The translations under genes and the position numbers were made by a program. Below, piece by piece: positions 44,592-53,032 of a DNA stretch of 64,000 bases. Positions within the stretch are counted from its first letter, which is position 1, and each line of letters begins with the position of its first letter. The notes beneath the pieces are model-generated. The model had not been told where the DNA came from and did no database searches. It saw only the letters and a list, made by a program, of their open reading frames with translations. Source of the DNA: Mesorhizobium ciceri biovar biserrulae WSM1271 (GTDB lineage: Bacteria; Pseudomonadota; Alphaproteobacteria; Rhizobiales; Rhizobiaceae); the NCBI RefSeq assembly GCF_000185905.1, contig NC_014923.1, forward strand, positions 3,743,501-3,807,500. The letters are read 5' to 3'.

Positions 44592-44618
44592 GACATTTAG
44601 GAATTTGGAGTTAGAACG

Positions 44619-45032
44619 ATGCTGCAGCCAAAGCGCACAAAGTTCCGCAAGCAGTTCAAGGGCCGTATCCATGGTACCGCAAAGGGCGGCACCAACCTGG
44701 ATTTCGGTGGTTTCGGGCTGAAGGCGCTTGAGCCGAACCGCGTCACCGCACGTGAGATCGAGGCGGCCCGCCGCGCGATCACCCGTGAAATGAAGCGCGC
44801 TGGTCGCGTCTGGATCCGTATTTTCCCGGACGTGCCGGTCACTTCGAAGCCGACCGAAGTCCGCATGGGTAAGGGCAAGGGCGCGGTCGATTACTGGGCG
44901 GCGCGCGTCAAGCCAGGCCGCATCATGTTCGAGATCGACGGCGTCAATGAAGAAACCGCCCGTGAGGCACTGCGTCTCGGCGCGGCCAAGCTCTCGGTCA
45001 AGACGCGCTTCGTGCAGCGCATCGCAGAATAA
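44619..45032 (+). CDS. rplP: 50S ribosomal protein L16
   Basis: A 137-residue L16 near the A site. Key segments are MLQPKRTKFRKQFKGRIHG and the signature RIFPDVPVTSKPTEVRMGKGKGAVDYWAARVKPG. The length matches the family. It is 27 bp after rpsC. Confidence 0.98.
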   Translation: MLQPKRTKFRKQFKGRIHGTAKGGTNLDFGGFGLKALEPNRVTAREIEAARRAITREMKRAGRVWIRIFPDVPVTSKPTEVRMGKGKGAVDYWAARVKPGRIMFEIDGVNEETAREALRLGAAKLSVKTRFVQRIAE

Positions 45033-45045
45033 GGACGGGCTGATC

Positions 45046-45246
45046 ATGAAAGCCGAAGACATCCGGACCAAGACCCAGGACCAGCTGACCGACGACCTGG
45101 CCAGCCTGAAGAAGGAGCAGTTCAACCTGCGCTTCCAGAAGGCCACCGGCCAGCTCGAGAAGACCGCGCGCGTGAGACAGGTTCGTAAGGACATTGCGCG
45201 TATCAAGACCATCGCTGCGGAAAAGTCCGCGGCTAAGAAGGCTTAA
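45046..45246 (+). CDS. rpmC: 50S ribosomal protein L29
   Basis: A 66-residue L29 (start ATG 45046 behind GGACGGG, not the longer upstream frame). It is two helices beginning KAEDIRTKTQDQLTDDLASLKKEQFNLRFQKATGQLEKT. It sits at the tunnel exit next to L23. rpsQ follows after 11 bp. Confidence 0.97.
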   Translation: MKAEDIRTKTQDQLTDDLASLKKEQFNLRFQKATGQLEKTARVRQVRKDIARIKTIAAEKSAAKKA

Positions 45247-45257
45247 GGACGAAAACC

Positions 45258-45497
45258 ATGCCAAAGCGCATTCTGCAGGGCACCGTCGTCAGCGACAAGA
45301 ACGAGAAGACGGTTGTCGTCAAGGTCGAACGGCGCTTCACGCATCCCGTGATGAAGAAGACCGTGCGCATGACCAAGAAGTACAAGGCGCACGACGAGAA
45401 CAACGCCCACAAGGTTGGCGATCAGGTGTTCATCCAGGAATCGAAGCCGATTTCCAAGGACAAGCGCTGGATCGTCGTGTCTTCGGACCAAGCCTGA
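45258..45497 (+). CDS. rpsQ: 30S ribosomal protein S17
   Basis: A 79-residue S17, an early 16S rRNA-binding protein with an OB fold. It reads PKRILQGTVVSDKNEKTVVVKVERRFTHP and ends with the family block SKDKRWIVVSSDQ. An 83-bp gap follows before rplN. Confidence 0.97.
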   Translation: MPKRILQGTVVSDKNEKTVVVKVERRFTHPVMKKTVRMTKKYKAHDENNAHKVGDQVFIQESKPISKDKRWIVVSSDQA

Positions 45498-45580
45498 CCT
45501 CGGGCGTAAACAACGAATTTTGGACAGACCGGGGAGGGGCTTTGAGCCCATCCCGTTAGAAGAGAAGAAGGCGGCCAGTC

Positions 45581-45949
45581 ATGATTCAGATGCAAACAAA
45601 CCTCGACGTCGCGGATAATTCCGGCGCCCGTCGTGTCATGTGCATCAAGGTGCTGGGCGGCTCGAAGCGGAAATACGCTTCCGTGGGCGACATCATCGTG
45701 GTGTCGATCAAGGAAGCCATTCCGCGCGGCCGCGTGAAGAAGGGCGATGTGATGAAGGCGGTCGTGGTTCGCACGGCCAAGGACATCCGCCGCCCGGACG
45801 GCAGCGTGATCCGTTTCGACAAGAACGCGGCCGTTCTCGTCGACAACAAGAAAGAGCCGATCGGCACGCGTATCTTCGGACCGGTTCCGCGCGAACTCCG
45901 CGCCAAGAACCACATGAAGATCATCTCGCTCGCGCCTGAAGTGCTGTAA
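45581..45949 (+). CDS. rplN: 50S ribosomal protein L14
   Basis: A 122-residue L14 that forms inter-subunit bridges with 16S rRNA. It starts MIQMQTNLDVADNSGARRVMCIKVLGGSKRKYA and ends KNHMKIISLAPEVL, both canonical. It heads the spc gene group in many species. Confidence 0.98.
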   Translation: MIQMQTNLDVADNSGARRVMCIKVLGGSKRKYASVGDIIVVSIKEAIPRGRVKKGDVMKAVVVRTAKDIRRPDGSVIRFDKNAAVLVDNKKEPIGTRIFGPVPRELRAKNHMKIISLAPEVL

Positions 45950-45961
45950 GGAGCCGGACCA

Positions 45962-46276
45962 ATGCAAAAGATTAGAAAAGGCGACAAGGTCGTCGTGCTG
46001 GCCGGCAAGGACAAGGGCCGTTCGGGCGAAGTCCTCTCGGTACAGCCGAAGGAAGACACCGCGCTGGTGCGCGGCGTCAACATGATCCGCCGTCACCAGA
46101 AGCAGTCCCAGTCCCAAGAGGGCGGGATCATCACCAAGGAAGCGCCGATCCAGCTGTCGAACATCGCGCTGGCCGACCCCAAGGATGGCAAGCCGACCCG
46201 CGTCGGCTTCATCTTCCAGAAGGACGGCAAGAAGGTGCGCGTCGCCAAGCGCTCGGGAGAAGTCATCAATGGCTAA
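45962..46276 (+). CDS. rplX: 50S ribosomal protein L24
   Basis: A 104-residue L24, an assembly initiator with a KOW motif (KGDKVVVLAGKDKGRSGEVL). It also has EGGIITKEAPIQLSNIALADP. Its last eight bases overlap rplE, a sign of coupled translation. Confidence 0.98.
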   Translation: MQKIRKGDKVVVLAGKDKGRSGEVLSVQPKEDTALVRGVNMIRRHQKQSQSQEGGIITKEAPIQLSNIALADPKDGKPTRVGFIFQKDGKKVRVAKRSGEVING

Positions 46277-46868
46277 GGCTCAAACCACGAAGCCCAAGGC
46301 TGAAAGCAAACAGTCCAAGGCTCAGAACACGCCGCGCCTCAAGCAGGTCTACAACGAGACCATCCGCAAGGCGCTGCAGGAACAGTTCGGCTACGACAAC
46401 GAGATGCAGGTTCCGCGCATCGACAAGATCGTGCTGAACATGGGCGTCGGCGAAGCGACCGCCGATTCGAAGAAGCCTTCGATCGCGGCCGAAGACCTGG
46501 CGATGATTGCCGGCCAGAAGGCCGTCGTCACCCGCGCCCGCAACTCGATCGCCGGCTTCAAGGTCCGCGAGAAGATGCCGATCGGCGCCAAGGTCACGTT
46601 GCGCAAGGAACGCATGTATGAGTTCCTCGACCGCCTCGTGAACATCGCACTGCCGCGCGTCCGCGACTTTCGCGGACTGAATCCGAAGAGCTTCGATGGC
46701 CGTGGCAACTACGCCATGGGCATCAAGGAACACATCGTGTTCCCGGAGATCAACTACGACAAGGTTGATCAGATCTGGGGCATGGACGTCATCGTTTGTA
46801 CGACTGCGAAGACGGACGACGAAGCCAGGGCATTGCTCAAGGCCTTCAACTTCCCCTTCCGCCAGTAA
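46269..46868 (+). CDS. rplE: 50S ribosomal protein L5
   Basis: A 199-residue L5 that binds 5S rRNA. The start ATG 46269 lies inside the rplX end. The first 18 residues are a Lys/Thr/Gln-rich extension, then PRLKQVYNETIRKALQEQFGYDNEMQVPRIDKIVLNMGVGEA. The rest matches the family up to LLKAFNFPFRQ. Confidence 0.97.
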   Translation: MAKAQTTKPKAESKQSKAQNTPRLKQVYNETIRKALQEQFGYDNEMQVPRIDKIVLNMGVGEATADSKKPSIAAEDLAMIAGQKAVVTRARNSIAGFKVREKMPIGAKVTLRKERMYEFLDRLVNIALPRVRDFRGLNPKSFDGRGNYAMGIKEHIVFPEINYDKVDQIWGMDVIVCTTAKTDDEARALLKAFNFPFRQ

Positions 46869-46894
46869 CGGCAGCGAGAAAAGGAAAATCTGAA

Positions 46895-47200
46895 ATGGCA
46901 AAGACCAGCTCAGTCGAGAAGAACAACAGGCGCCGCAAGCTTGCCGACCAGTACGGTCCCAAGCGGGCTGCGCTCAAGGCGATCATCATGGATCAGTCCA
47001 AGCCGATGGAAGAGCGTTTCCGCGCTCAGCTCAAGCTTGCCGCCATGCCGCGCAACTCGGCCAAGATCCGCATCCGCAACCGCTGCGAAGTCACCGGCCG
47101 TCCGCGCGCCTACTATCGCAAGCTCAAAATATCGCGCATCGCGCTTCGTGATCTCGGCAATAACGGCCAGATCCCGGGCCTGGTCAAGTCGAGCTGGTAA
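46895..47200 (+). CDS. rpsN: 30S ribosomal protein S14
   Basis: A 101-residue S14 of the zinc-free long type, since the CxxC pairs of the short form are absent. It contains RNRCEVTGRPRAYYRKLKISRIALRDLG. It belongs to the 30S head and lies between rplE and rpsH as usual. Confidence 0.97.
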   Translation: MAKTSSVEKNNRRRKLADQYGPKRAALKAIIMDQSKPMEERFRAQLKLAAMPRNSAKIRIRNRCEVTGRPRAYYRKLKISRIALRDLGNNGQIPGLVKSSW

Positions 47201-47212
47201 GGAGGACATAAC

Positions 47213-47611
47213 ATGTCATTGAGCGATCCTCTCGGCGATATGCTGACCCGCATCCGCAACGCGTATGGCCGCAAGAAGTCGAGCGTTTCGACGCCGGCTT
47301 CGCGTCTGCGCACCCGCGTCCTCGACGTGCTGAAGGCTGAAGGCTATATCCGCGATTACAGCCAGACCGACTTCGACAACGGCAAGTCCGAAATCGAGAT
47401 CGAGCTGAAGTATTTCGACGGCGCGCCGGTCGTGCGCGAAATCGCCCGCGTTTCGAAGCCAGGCCGCCGCGTCTATGTTTCGGCCAAGTCGATCCCGCAG
47501 GTCGCAAACGGCCTCGGCATCGCCATCCTTTCGACACCGAAGGGCGTGATGGCCGACCATGAAGCACGTGAACAGAACGTCGGCGGTGAGATCCTCTGCC
47601 AGATCTTCTGA
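47213..47611 (+). CDS. rpsH: 30S ribosomal protein S8
   Basis: A 132-residue S8, a primary binder of central-domain 16S rRNA and, in E. coli, the repressor of the spc operon. It starts LSDPLGDMLTRIRNAYGRKKSSVSTPASRLRTRVLDVLKAEGYI and ends GVMADHEAREQNVGGEILCQIF, intact. Confidence 0.98.
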   Translation: MSLSDPLGDMLTRIRNAYGRKKSSVSTPASRLRTRVLDVLKAEGYIRDYSQTDFDNGKSEIEIELKYFDGAPVVREIARVSKPGRRVYVSAKSIPQVANGLGIAILSTPKGVMADHEAREQNVGGEILCQIF

Positions 47612-47700
47612 TCTGGCAGTTGACCGCAAAGTGGAATCCGGTCTTCGGATCGTTCCCGAAGACAGAGACCTGAAACAAGAGAAGTGACGAGGACAACAAA

Positions 47701-48234
47701 ATGTCTCGTATTGGAAAGAAACCCGTTTCGCTGCCGCAGGGCGTGACCGCGACCGTCAACGGCCAGACCGTGACGGCGAAGGGCCCCAAGGGTGAGTTGA
47801 AGTTCGTGGTGAACGACGAAGTGCTGGTCAAGATGGAAGGCAGCGAGATCGCTGTCCAGCCGCGCGACCAGACCAAGACCGCCCGCTCCAAGTGGGGCAT
47901 GTCGCGCACGCAGATCGTCAACATCCTGCAGGGTGTCAAGGACGGTTTCGAGAAGAAGCTCGAGATCACCGGCGTCGGCTATCGCGCGGCACTTCAGGGC
48001 AAGAACCTGCAGCTGGCGCTTGGCTTCAGCCATGACGTCGTCTATGAGACGCCGCAGGGCATCACCATCACCGTGCCGAAGCCGACTGAAATCACTGTGG
48101 CCGGCATCGACAAGCAGCAGGTCGGCCAGGTTGCGGCCGAGATCCGCGAGTATCGTGGTCCCGAGCCTTACAAGGGCAAGGGCGTCCGCTACGCCGGCGA
48201 GAAGATCGTCCGCAAGGAAGGCAAGAAGAAGTAG
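47701..48234 (+). CDS. rplF: 50S ribosomal protein L6
   Basis: A 177-residue L6 near the factor-binding site. It starts SRIGKKPVSLPQGVTATVNGQTVTAKGPKGEL and has the C-terminal signature GQVAAEIREYRGPEPYKGKGVRYAGEKI. The 138-bp gap before rplR holds a palindrome of the CCGAAAAG type. Confidence 0.98.
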   Translation: MSRIGKKPVSLPQGVTATVNGQTVTAKGPKGELKFVVNDEVLVKMEGSEIAVQPRDQTKTARSKWGMSRTQIVNILQGVKDGFEKKLEITGVGYRAALQGKNLQLALGFSHDVVYETPQGITITVPKPTEITVAGIDKQQVGQVAAEIREYRGPEPYKGKGVRYAGEKIVRKEGKKK

Positions 48235-48237
48235 TAG

Positions 48238-48284
48238 GCCTGGCCTCGAGAAGTTGAAGACTTTTCGGAAAGGGCCAAGCCAGG
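48238..48284. repeat. Palindrome of the CGAAAAGT family between rplF and rplR
   Basis: The outer arms CCTGGC and GCCAGG enclose an inner hairpin CGAGAAGT-TGAAG-ACTTTTCG (one G-U). It shares its inner stem with the elements at 13367, 28258 and 48733. It lies three bases after the rplF stop and is transcribed. Confidence 0.75.
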
Positions 48285-48372
48285 AGTGTAACGCCGCGGG
48301 GAGCGGTCGCGGGAGGCGCTTTCGCCTACCGCATATGGCGGCCCCCGTTTTTTGAAGGCAAGGAAGACCATC

Positions 48373-48732
48373 ATGGGTACCAAGGAATCCACGCAGCGCC
48401 GCGCGCAGCGCGTCCGTCGTCAGATCAAGAAGGTCGCCGGCGAGCGTCCGCGTCTGTCGGTCCACCGCACGTCGAAGAACATCTATGTGCAGGTCATCGA
48501 CGACGCCAAGGGCCACACCATCGCCGCCGCTTCGACGCTCGAGAAGGACTTCAAGGGTTCGCTCAAGACCGGCGCCGACACCGCTGCCGCCACCGCGATC
48601 GGCAAGCTGATCGCCGAGCGCGCCACCAAGGCCGGCGTCAAGGAAGTCGTCTTCGACCGCGGCGCCTACATCTATCACGGCCGCGTCAAGGCGCTCGCCG
48701 AGGCTGCCCGCGAAGGTGGCTTGAGCTTCTAA
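48373..48732 (+). CDS. rplR: 50S ribosomal protein L18
   Basis: A 119-residue L18 that carries 5S rRNA into the 50S subunit with L5. It contains RAQRVRRQIKKVAGERPRLSVHRTSKNIYVQVIDDAKGHTI and ends VFDRGAYIYHGRVKALAEAAREGGLSF. The start ATG 48373 is preferred to the in-frame upstream frame. Confidence 0.98.
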   Translation: MGTKESTQRRAQRVRRQIKKVAGERPRLSVHRTSKNIYVQVIDDAKGHTIAAASTLEKDFKGSLKTGADTAAATAIGKLIAERATKAGVKEVVFDRGAYIYHGRVKALAEAAREGGLSF

Positions 48733-48776
48733 GCATAGTCCCGAAAAGTTGCAGACTTTTCGGATAAAGATTATGC
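48733..48776. repeat. CCGAAAAG-type palindrome between rplR and rpsE
   Basis: The outer arms GCATAGTC and GATTATGC pair with one G-U around an inner perfect hairpin CCGAAAAGT-TGCAG-ACTTTTCGG. It starts directly at the rplR stop codon, so the hairpin covers the gene end. Another member sits between rplF and rplR. Confidence 0.88.
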
Positions 48777-48880
48777 GAAGGAAATGATTTCGCCCCCGGT
48801 GACCGTTTCCCGATTTATTCGGGGCGAGGCACCGGATCTTATCAGCAACCGTGCTTCCGGAAAAAAACAAGGAACAGGAT

Positions 48881-49444
48881 ATGGCACAGGAACGTAGGGA
48901 TGGCGGCCGCGGCCGCGATCGTGAAGAACGCGATGACGGCATGGTGGACAAGCTCGTCCACATCAACCGCGTCGCCAAGGTCGTCAAGGGCGGCCGTCGC
49001 TTCGGTTTTGCCGCACTCGTCGTCGTCGGCGACCAGAAGGGCCGCGTCGGCTTTGGTCACGGCAAGGCGCGCGAAGTGCCGGAAGCTATCCGCAAGGCAA
49101 CTGAATCGGCTAAGCGCGACATGATTTTCGTGCCGCTGCGCTCGGGCCGTACGCTGCATCACGACGTCGAAGGACGCTGGGGTGCTGGACGCGTGCTGCT
49201 GCGCGCCGCCAAGCAAGGTACCGGCATCATCGCCGGTGGCCCGATGCGCGCTGTCTTCGAGACGCTCGGCATGCATGACGTGGTCGCCAAGTCGATGGGT
49301 TCGTCGAACCCCTACAACATGGTTCGCGCCACCTTCGACGCGCTGAAGAGCCAGATGCATCCCAAGGATGTGGCTGCTGCTCGCGGCATCAAGTATTCGA
49401 CCCTTCAGGCCCGCCGCGGCACCGCCGTTGCGGCTGAAGAATAG
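48881..49444 (+). CDS. rpsE: 30S ribosomal protein S5
   Basis: A 187-residue S5 at the mRNA entry. ATG 48881 follows AAGGAAC. A short Arg/Asp-rich extension (AQERRDGGRGRDREERDDG) precedes the conserved LVHINRVAKVVKGGRRFGFAALVVVGD. The C-terminal domain ends KSQMHPKDVAAARGIKYSTLQARRG. Family members also bind spectinomycin in the loop here, which appears wild type. Confidence 0.97.
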   Translation: MAQERRDGGRGRDREERDDGMVDKLVHINRVAKVVKGGRRFGFAALVVVGDQKGRVGFGHGKAREVPEAIRKATESAKRDMIFVPLRSGRTLHHDVEGRWGAGRVLLRAAKQGTGIIAGGPMRAVFETLGMHDVVAKSMGSSNPYNMVRATFDALKSQMHPKDVAAARGIKYSTLQARRGTAVAAEE

Positions 49445-49468
49445 TCGATCTGACCAGGGATTTTGACC

Positions 49469-49666
49469 ATGGCCAAGAAAGCAACCAAGACCATCACCGT
49501 TGAGCAGATCGGTTCGCCGATCCGCCGTCCGAAGGAACAGCGCGCGACGCTGGTCGGCCTCGGCCTCAACAAGATGCACAAGCAGCGCACGCTGGAAGAT
49601 ACGCCCTCCGTGCGCGGCATGATCGCTGCCGTCCAGCATCTCGTCCGCGTCGTGGACGAGGGCTGA
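49469..49666 (+). CDS. rpmD: 50S ribosomal protein L30
   Basis: A 65-residue L30 starting at ATG 49469, with GGGA upstream. It has KTITVEQIGSPIRRPKEQRATLVGLGLNKMHKQRTLEDTPSVRGMI, the usual family pattern. rplO follows after 22 bp. Confidence 0.97.
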   Translation: MAKKATKTITVEQIGSPIRRPKEQRATLVGLGLNKMHKQRTLEDTPSVRGMIAAVQHLVRVVDEG

Positions 49667-49688
49667 GCCAGAGCGCAGGAGAAGTCAG

Positions 49689-50165
49689 ATGAAACTCAAC
49701 GATCTGCGTGACAAGGACGGCGCGACGCACTCCAAGAAGCGTCTCGGCCGTGGTATCGGCTCCGGCTCCGGCAAGACCGGCGGTCGCGGCGTCAAGGGCC
49801 AGAAGGCGCGCTCCGGCGTCGCCATCAACGGCTTCGAGGGTGGCCAGATGCCGCTCTACCGGCGCCTGCCGAAGCGTGGCTTCAACAACATCTTCGCCAA
49901 GAGCTTCACCGTCGTGTCGCTGGCCCGCATCCAGGTGGCCATCGACGCCAAGAAGCTCGACGCCAAGGCAACCGTGACGGCTGAATCGCTGGTTGCCGCC
50001 GGCGTCATCCGCCGCGTCAAGGACGGTGTGCGCATCCTCTCGGATGGCGAGATCAAGGCGAAGCTCGCCTTTGACGTCGCCGGCGCCTCCAAGGCCGCGA
50101 TCGAGAAGATCGAAAAGGCCGGCGGTTCGGTCAAGCTGCCGCAGGAAAAGGCAGCTGCCGAGTAA
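49689..50165 (+). CDS. rplO: 50S ribosomal protein L15
   Basis: A 158-residue L15. The basic Gly-rich N-terminal arm (KKRLGRGIGSGSGKTGGRGVKGQKARSG) is followed by the FEGGQMPLYRRLPKRGF signature and a globular C-terminus. It is followed by a long gap with a strong hairpin before secY. Confidence 0.98.
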   Translation: MKLNDLRDKDGATHSKKRLGRGIGSGSGKTGGRGVKGQKARSGVAINGFEGGQMPLYRRLPKRGFNNIFAKSFTVVSLARIQVAIDAKKLDAKATVTAESLVAAGVIRRVKDGVRILSDGEIKAKLAFDVAGASKAAIEKIEKAGGSVKLPQEKAAAE

Positions 50166-50239
50166 CGGCAATTTGAAGCGCGATCGGCAGGAGTGGGATC
50201 CGTTTTTGCTCACGATTTCGCTTTGATCTGCTCAACGAG

Positions 50240-50261
50240 GCGGCCGCGTCAACGCGGCCGC
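50240..50261 (+). promoter_or_regulatory. Perfect GC hairpin between rplO and secY
   Basis: GCGGCCGCG-TCAA-CGCGGCCGC, nine perfect pairs on a four-base loop, followed by TTGCATGTTT. It could end a share of the spc transcript and so lower secY-adk, or mark an RNA cleavage site. About 100 bp remain before secY, enough for a separate promoter. Confidence 0.65.
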
Positions 50262-50357
50262 TTGCATGTTTAGAGCCCGGAGCTTATCTCGTGAGCTTCG
50301 GTGAAACGCGCCGCCTGACCTCAGGGCCATCAAGCGTTACCAAGCGGAGAATCAGGC

Positions 50358-51698
50358 ATGGCTTCGGCTGCTGAACAATTAGCCTCGAATCTGAATTTCT
50401 CGGCCTTCGCCAAGGCGGAGGATTTGAAGAAGCGCATCTGGTTCACGATCGGCGCGCTGCTGGTTTATCGCCTCGGCACCTACATCCCGCTTCCCGGTAT
50501 CAATCCCGACGCCTTCGCCCAGGCCTTCTCTTCGCAGAGCAAGGGCGTGCTCGGCATGTTCAACATGTTCGCCGGCGGCGCCGTGCAGCGCATGGCGATC
50601 TTTGCGCTCGGCATCATGCCTTACATCTCCGCCTCCATCATCATGCAGCTGATGACCTCGGTCATCCCGTCATTGGAAGCGCTGAAGAAGGAAGGCGAAC
50701 AGGGCCGCAAGGTCATCAACCAGTACACGCGCTACGGCACCGTGCTGCTTGCGCTGGTCCAGGCCTATGGCATTTCTGTCGGGCTGGAAGGCGGCAACGG
50801 CATCGTCAGTGACCCCGGCATGTTCTTCCGCATCTCGACCGTCGTCACGCTGGTCGGCGGCACCATGTTCCTGATGTGGCTGGGCGAGCAGATCACCGCC
50901 CGCGGCATCGGCAACGGTATTTCGCTGATCATCTTCTCCGGCATCGTCGCCGGCCTGCCGCACGCCATCTCCGGCACGCTGGAGCTTGGCCGCACCGGCG
51001 CGCTGTCGACCGGCCTGATCCTGGCGATCATCGTGCTGGCTATCGTCGTCATTGCGCTCATCGTGTTCTTCGAGCGCGCCCAGCGCCGTTTGCTGATCCA
51101 GTATCCGAAGCGCCAGGTCGGCAACCGGATGTTCCAGGGCGATACCTCGCACCTGCCGCTGAAGCTCAACACGTCGGGCGTCATTCCGCCGATCTTTGCC
51201 TCGTCGCTGCTTTTGCTGCCGGCCACCGTCGCCGGCTTCTCGCAGACGACGAACCTGCCGGCGTGGGCAAGCACCGTGCTCGCCTCGCTCGGCCACGGCC
51301 AGCCGCTCTACATGCTGTTTTATGCGGCGATGATCGTGTTCTTCGCCTTCTTCTACACCGCGATTGTCTTCAACCCGAAGGACACCGCCGACCAGCTCAA
51401 GAAGCATTCGGGCTTCATCCCGGGCTATCGTCCGGGCGAGCGCACCGCCGATTATATCGATTACGTTCTCACCCGCATCACCGTCGTCGGCGCCATCTAT
51501 CTGGTGCTGGTGTGCCTGCTGCCGGAGTTCCTGATCTCGGCGACTGGCGTACCATTCTACCTTGGTGGCACATCGCTTCTGATCGTGGTCAGTGTCACGC
51601 TCGATACGGTTGCGCAGATTCAGGGTCACCTGATCGCGCACCAGTATGAAGGCCTGATCAAGAAGTCGAAGCTGCGCGGGGGGAAGAAAGCCAGATGA
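50358..51698 (+). CDS. secY: Preprotein translocase channel SecY
   Basis: A 446-residue channel with ten membrane spans. Early signatures are GALLVYRLGTYIPLPGINP and GIMPYISASIIMQLMTSVIPSLEALKKEGEQGR. LPLKLNTSGVIPPIFASSLL is the conserved plug-end motif. The cytosolic tail LRGGKKAR is basic. It partners SecE (20441) and passes exported proteins. Its stop overlaps the adk start by four bases. Confidence 0.98.
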   Translation: MASAAEQLASNLNFSAFAKAEDLKKRIWFTIGALLVYRLGTYIPLPGINPDAFAQAFSSQSKGVLGMFNMFAGGAVQRMAIFALGIMPYISASIIMQLMTSVIPSLEALKKEGEQGRKVINQYTRYGTVLLALVQAYGISVGLEGGNGIVSDPGMFFRISTVVTLVGGTMFLMWLGEQITARGIGNGISLIIFSGIVAGLPHAISGTLELGRTGALSTGLILAIIVLAIVVIALIVFFERAQRRLLIQYPKRQVGNRMFQGDTSHLPLKLNTSGVIPPIFASSLLLLPATVAGFSQTTNLPAWASTVLASLGHGQPLYMLFYAAMIVFFAFFYTAIVFNPKDTADQLKKHSGFIPGYRPGERTADYIDYVLTRITVVGAIYLVLVCLLPEFLISATGVPFYLGGTSLLIVVSVTLDTVAQIQGHLIAHQYEGLIKKSKLRGGKKAR

Positions 51699-52291
51699 GG
51701 TTGATATTGCTTGGGCCGCCAGGAGCGGGCAAGGGGACGCAAGCACAAAGACTGGTAGAAAAACACGGCATACCCCAGCTCTCGACGGGCGACATGCTGC
51801 GTGCTGCCGTCCAGGCAGGCACCGAGGTTGGCAAGCGCGCCAAGGCGGTGATGGATGCCGGTGAACTGGTGTCCGACGCGATCGTCAACGCGATCGTCGC
51901 TGAGCGTATCGATCAGCCCGACTGCGCCAAGGGGTTCATCCTCGACGGCTATCCGCGGACCCTGGTGCAGGCGGATGCGGTCGAGCAGATGCTGTCGGAT
52001 CGCTCCCAGGGGCTCGACGCCGTCATTGAACTCGTGGTCGACGACAAGGCCCTGGTTGGCCGGATCGTCAAACGCGCCGACGAGGCGCAGGCCGCCGGCC
52101 TTCCCGTTCGCAAGGACGACAATCCGACCGTGTTCGAAGAGCGCTTGAGGGAATACTACAAGAAGACGTCGCCGCTGATTGGCTACTACTATGCCAAGGG
52201 CAAGCTCCGCAGTGTCGACGGCATGGCCGATATCGACGCCGTGACGGAACAGATCGAAGCGGTGCTCAAGGACGCGGTGCGGGGAAATTAA
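51695..52291 (+). CDS. adk: Adenylate kinase
   Basis: A 198-residue kinase that balances ATP, ADP and AMP. The P-loop is GPPGAGKGTQ at residues 7-16. The NMP-binding part has STGDMLRAAV, and GFILDGYPRT matches the family. The length shows the short-LID form without the zinc-binding insert, common in alphaproteobacteria. It is translationally coupled to secY, the normal location. Confidence 0.97.
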   Translation: MRLILLGPPGAGKGTQAQRLVEKHGIPQLSTGDMLRAAVQAGTEVGKRAKAVMDAGELVSDAIVNAIVAERIDQPDCAKGFILDGYPRTLVQADAVEQMLSDRSQGLDAVIELVVDDKALVGRIVKRADEAQAAGLPVRKDDNPTVFEERLREYYKKTSPLIGYYYAKGKLRSVDGMADIDAVTEQIEAVLKDAVRGN

Positions 52292-52501
52292 CGATTGCAC
52301 TTGACGGAGGCGGTTCGCTGCGGTATGGCGGCCCGTCTTCCTATCAGGCATGAGCTTTGCTTGTCCGCAAGGGCAAGGCAGCCGCATTGAACTGGAAACT
52401 CCCGCATGGGCCGGCCTCCACCGGACGCGGGGCAACTTAAGACAGCGCCGAGCCTACCTTGTTTTTGAGGATTGGCCGGCCCACATGGAGAAGGGAAGAA
52501 C

Positions 52502-52870
52502 ATGGCTCGTATAGCCGGCGTCAACATTCCGACCAACAAGCGCGTTGTCATTGCGCTTCAGTACATTCACGGCATTGGCAAGCGGTTCGCCCAGGAGATC
52601 GTCGACAAGGTCGGCATCCCGGCCGAGCGCCGCGTCAACCAGCTGACCGACGCGGAAGTGCTGCAGATCCGCGAGACCATCGACCGCGATTACCAGGTTG
52701 AAGGCGACCTGCGCCGCGAAGTCTCGATGAACATCAAGCGGCTCATGGACCTCGGCTGCTACCGCGGCCTGCGTCACCGCCGCTCGCTGCCGGTCCGCGG
52801 CCAGCGCACGCATACCAATGCGCGCACCCGCAAGGGCCCGGCCAAGTCGATCGCCGGCAAGAAGAAGTAA
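52502..52870 (+). CDS. rpsM: 30S ribosomal protein S13
   Basis: A 122-residue S13 of the 30S head, contacting P-site tRNA. The start ATG 52502 follows GAAGGGAAG. It has ARIAGVNIPTNKRVVIALQYIHGIGKRFAQEI and the basic end RGQRTHTNARTRKGPAKSIAGKKK. The spc series ends and the alpha group starts here. Confidence 0.98.
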   Translation: MARIAGVNIPTNKRVVIALQYIHGIGKRFAQEIVDKVGIPAERRVNQLTDAEVLQIRETIDRDYQVEGDLRREVSMNIKRLMDLGCYRGLRHRRSLPVRGQRTHTNARTRKGPAKSIAGKKK

Positions 52871-52877
52871 TTTTTTT

Positions 52878-52978
52878 AGGGGAATAAGGGAGTAGGGGAG
52901 TAAGGCAGTAGGGAATGCCCGCCAGTCGGGTCGCATTTTTCCCTACTCCCTTACTGCCCTATTCCCCTACTCCCTTAC
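52878..52978. repeat. Long palindrome of 8-nt G/A-rich units between rpsM and rpsK
   Basis: The left arm (52878-52914) is made of units such as AGGGGAAT, AAGGGAGT, AGGGGAGT and AAGGCAGT. The right arm (52940-52978) is its near-complement, and the arms differ by two bases and one 8-nt unit. The middle pairs further (AATGC/GCATT, then CCCG/CGGG). The unit family matches the tandem array at 5499-5586. As RNA it can fold into a 100-nt hairpin inside the alpha-operon transcript. Confidence 0.85.
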
Positions 52979-53032
52979 GAAGGTGGAGCCGCTGGCATTA
53001 CGGCGGTGTAGAGATCAACTGAAAGGACTATC

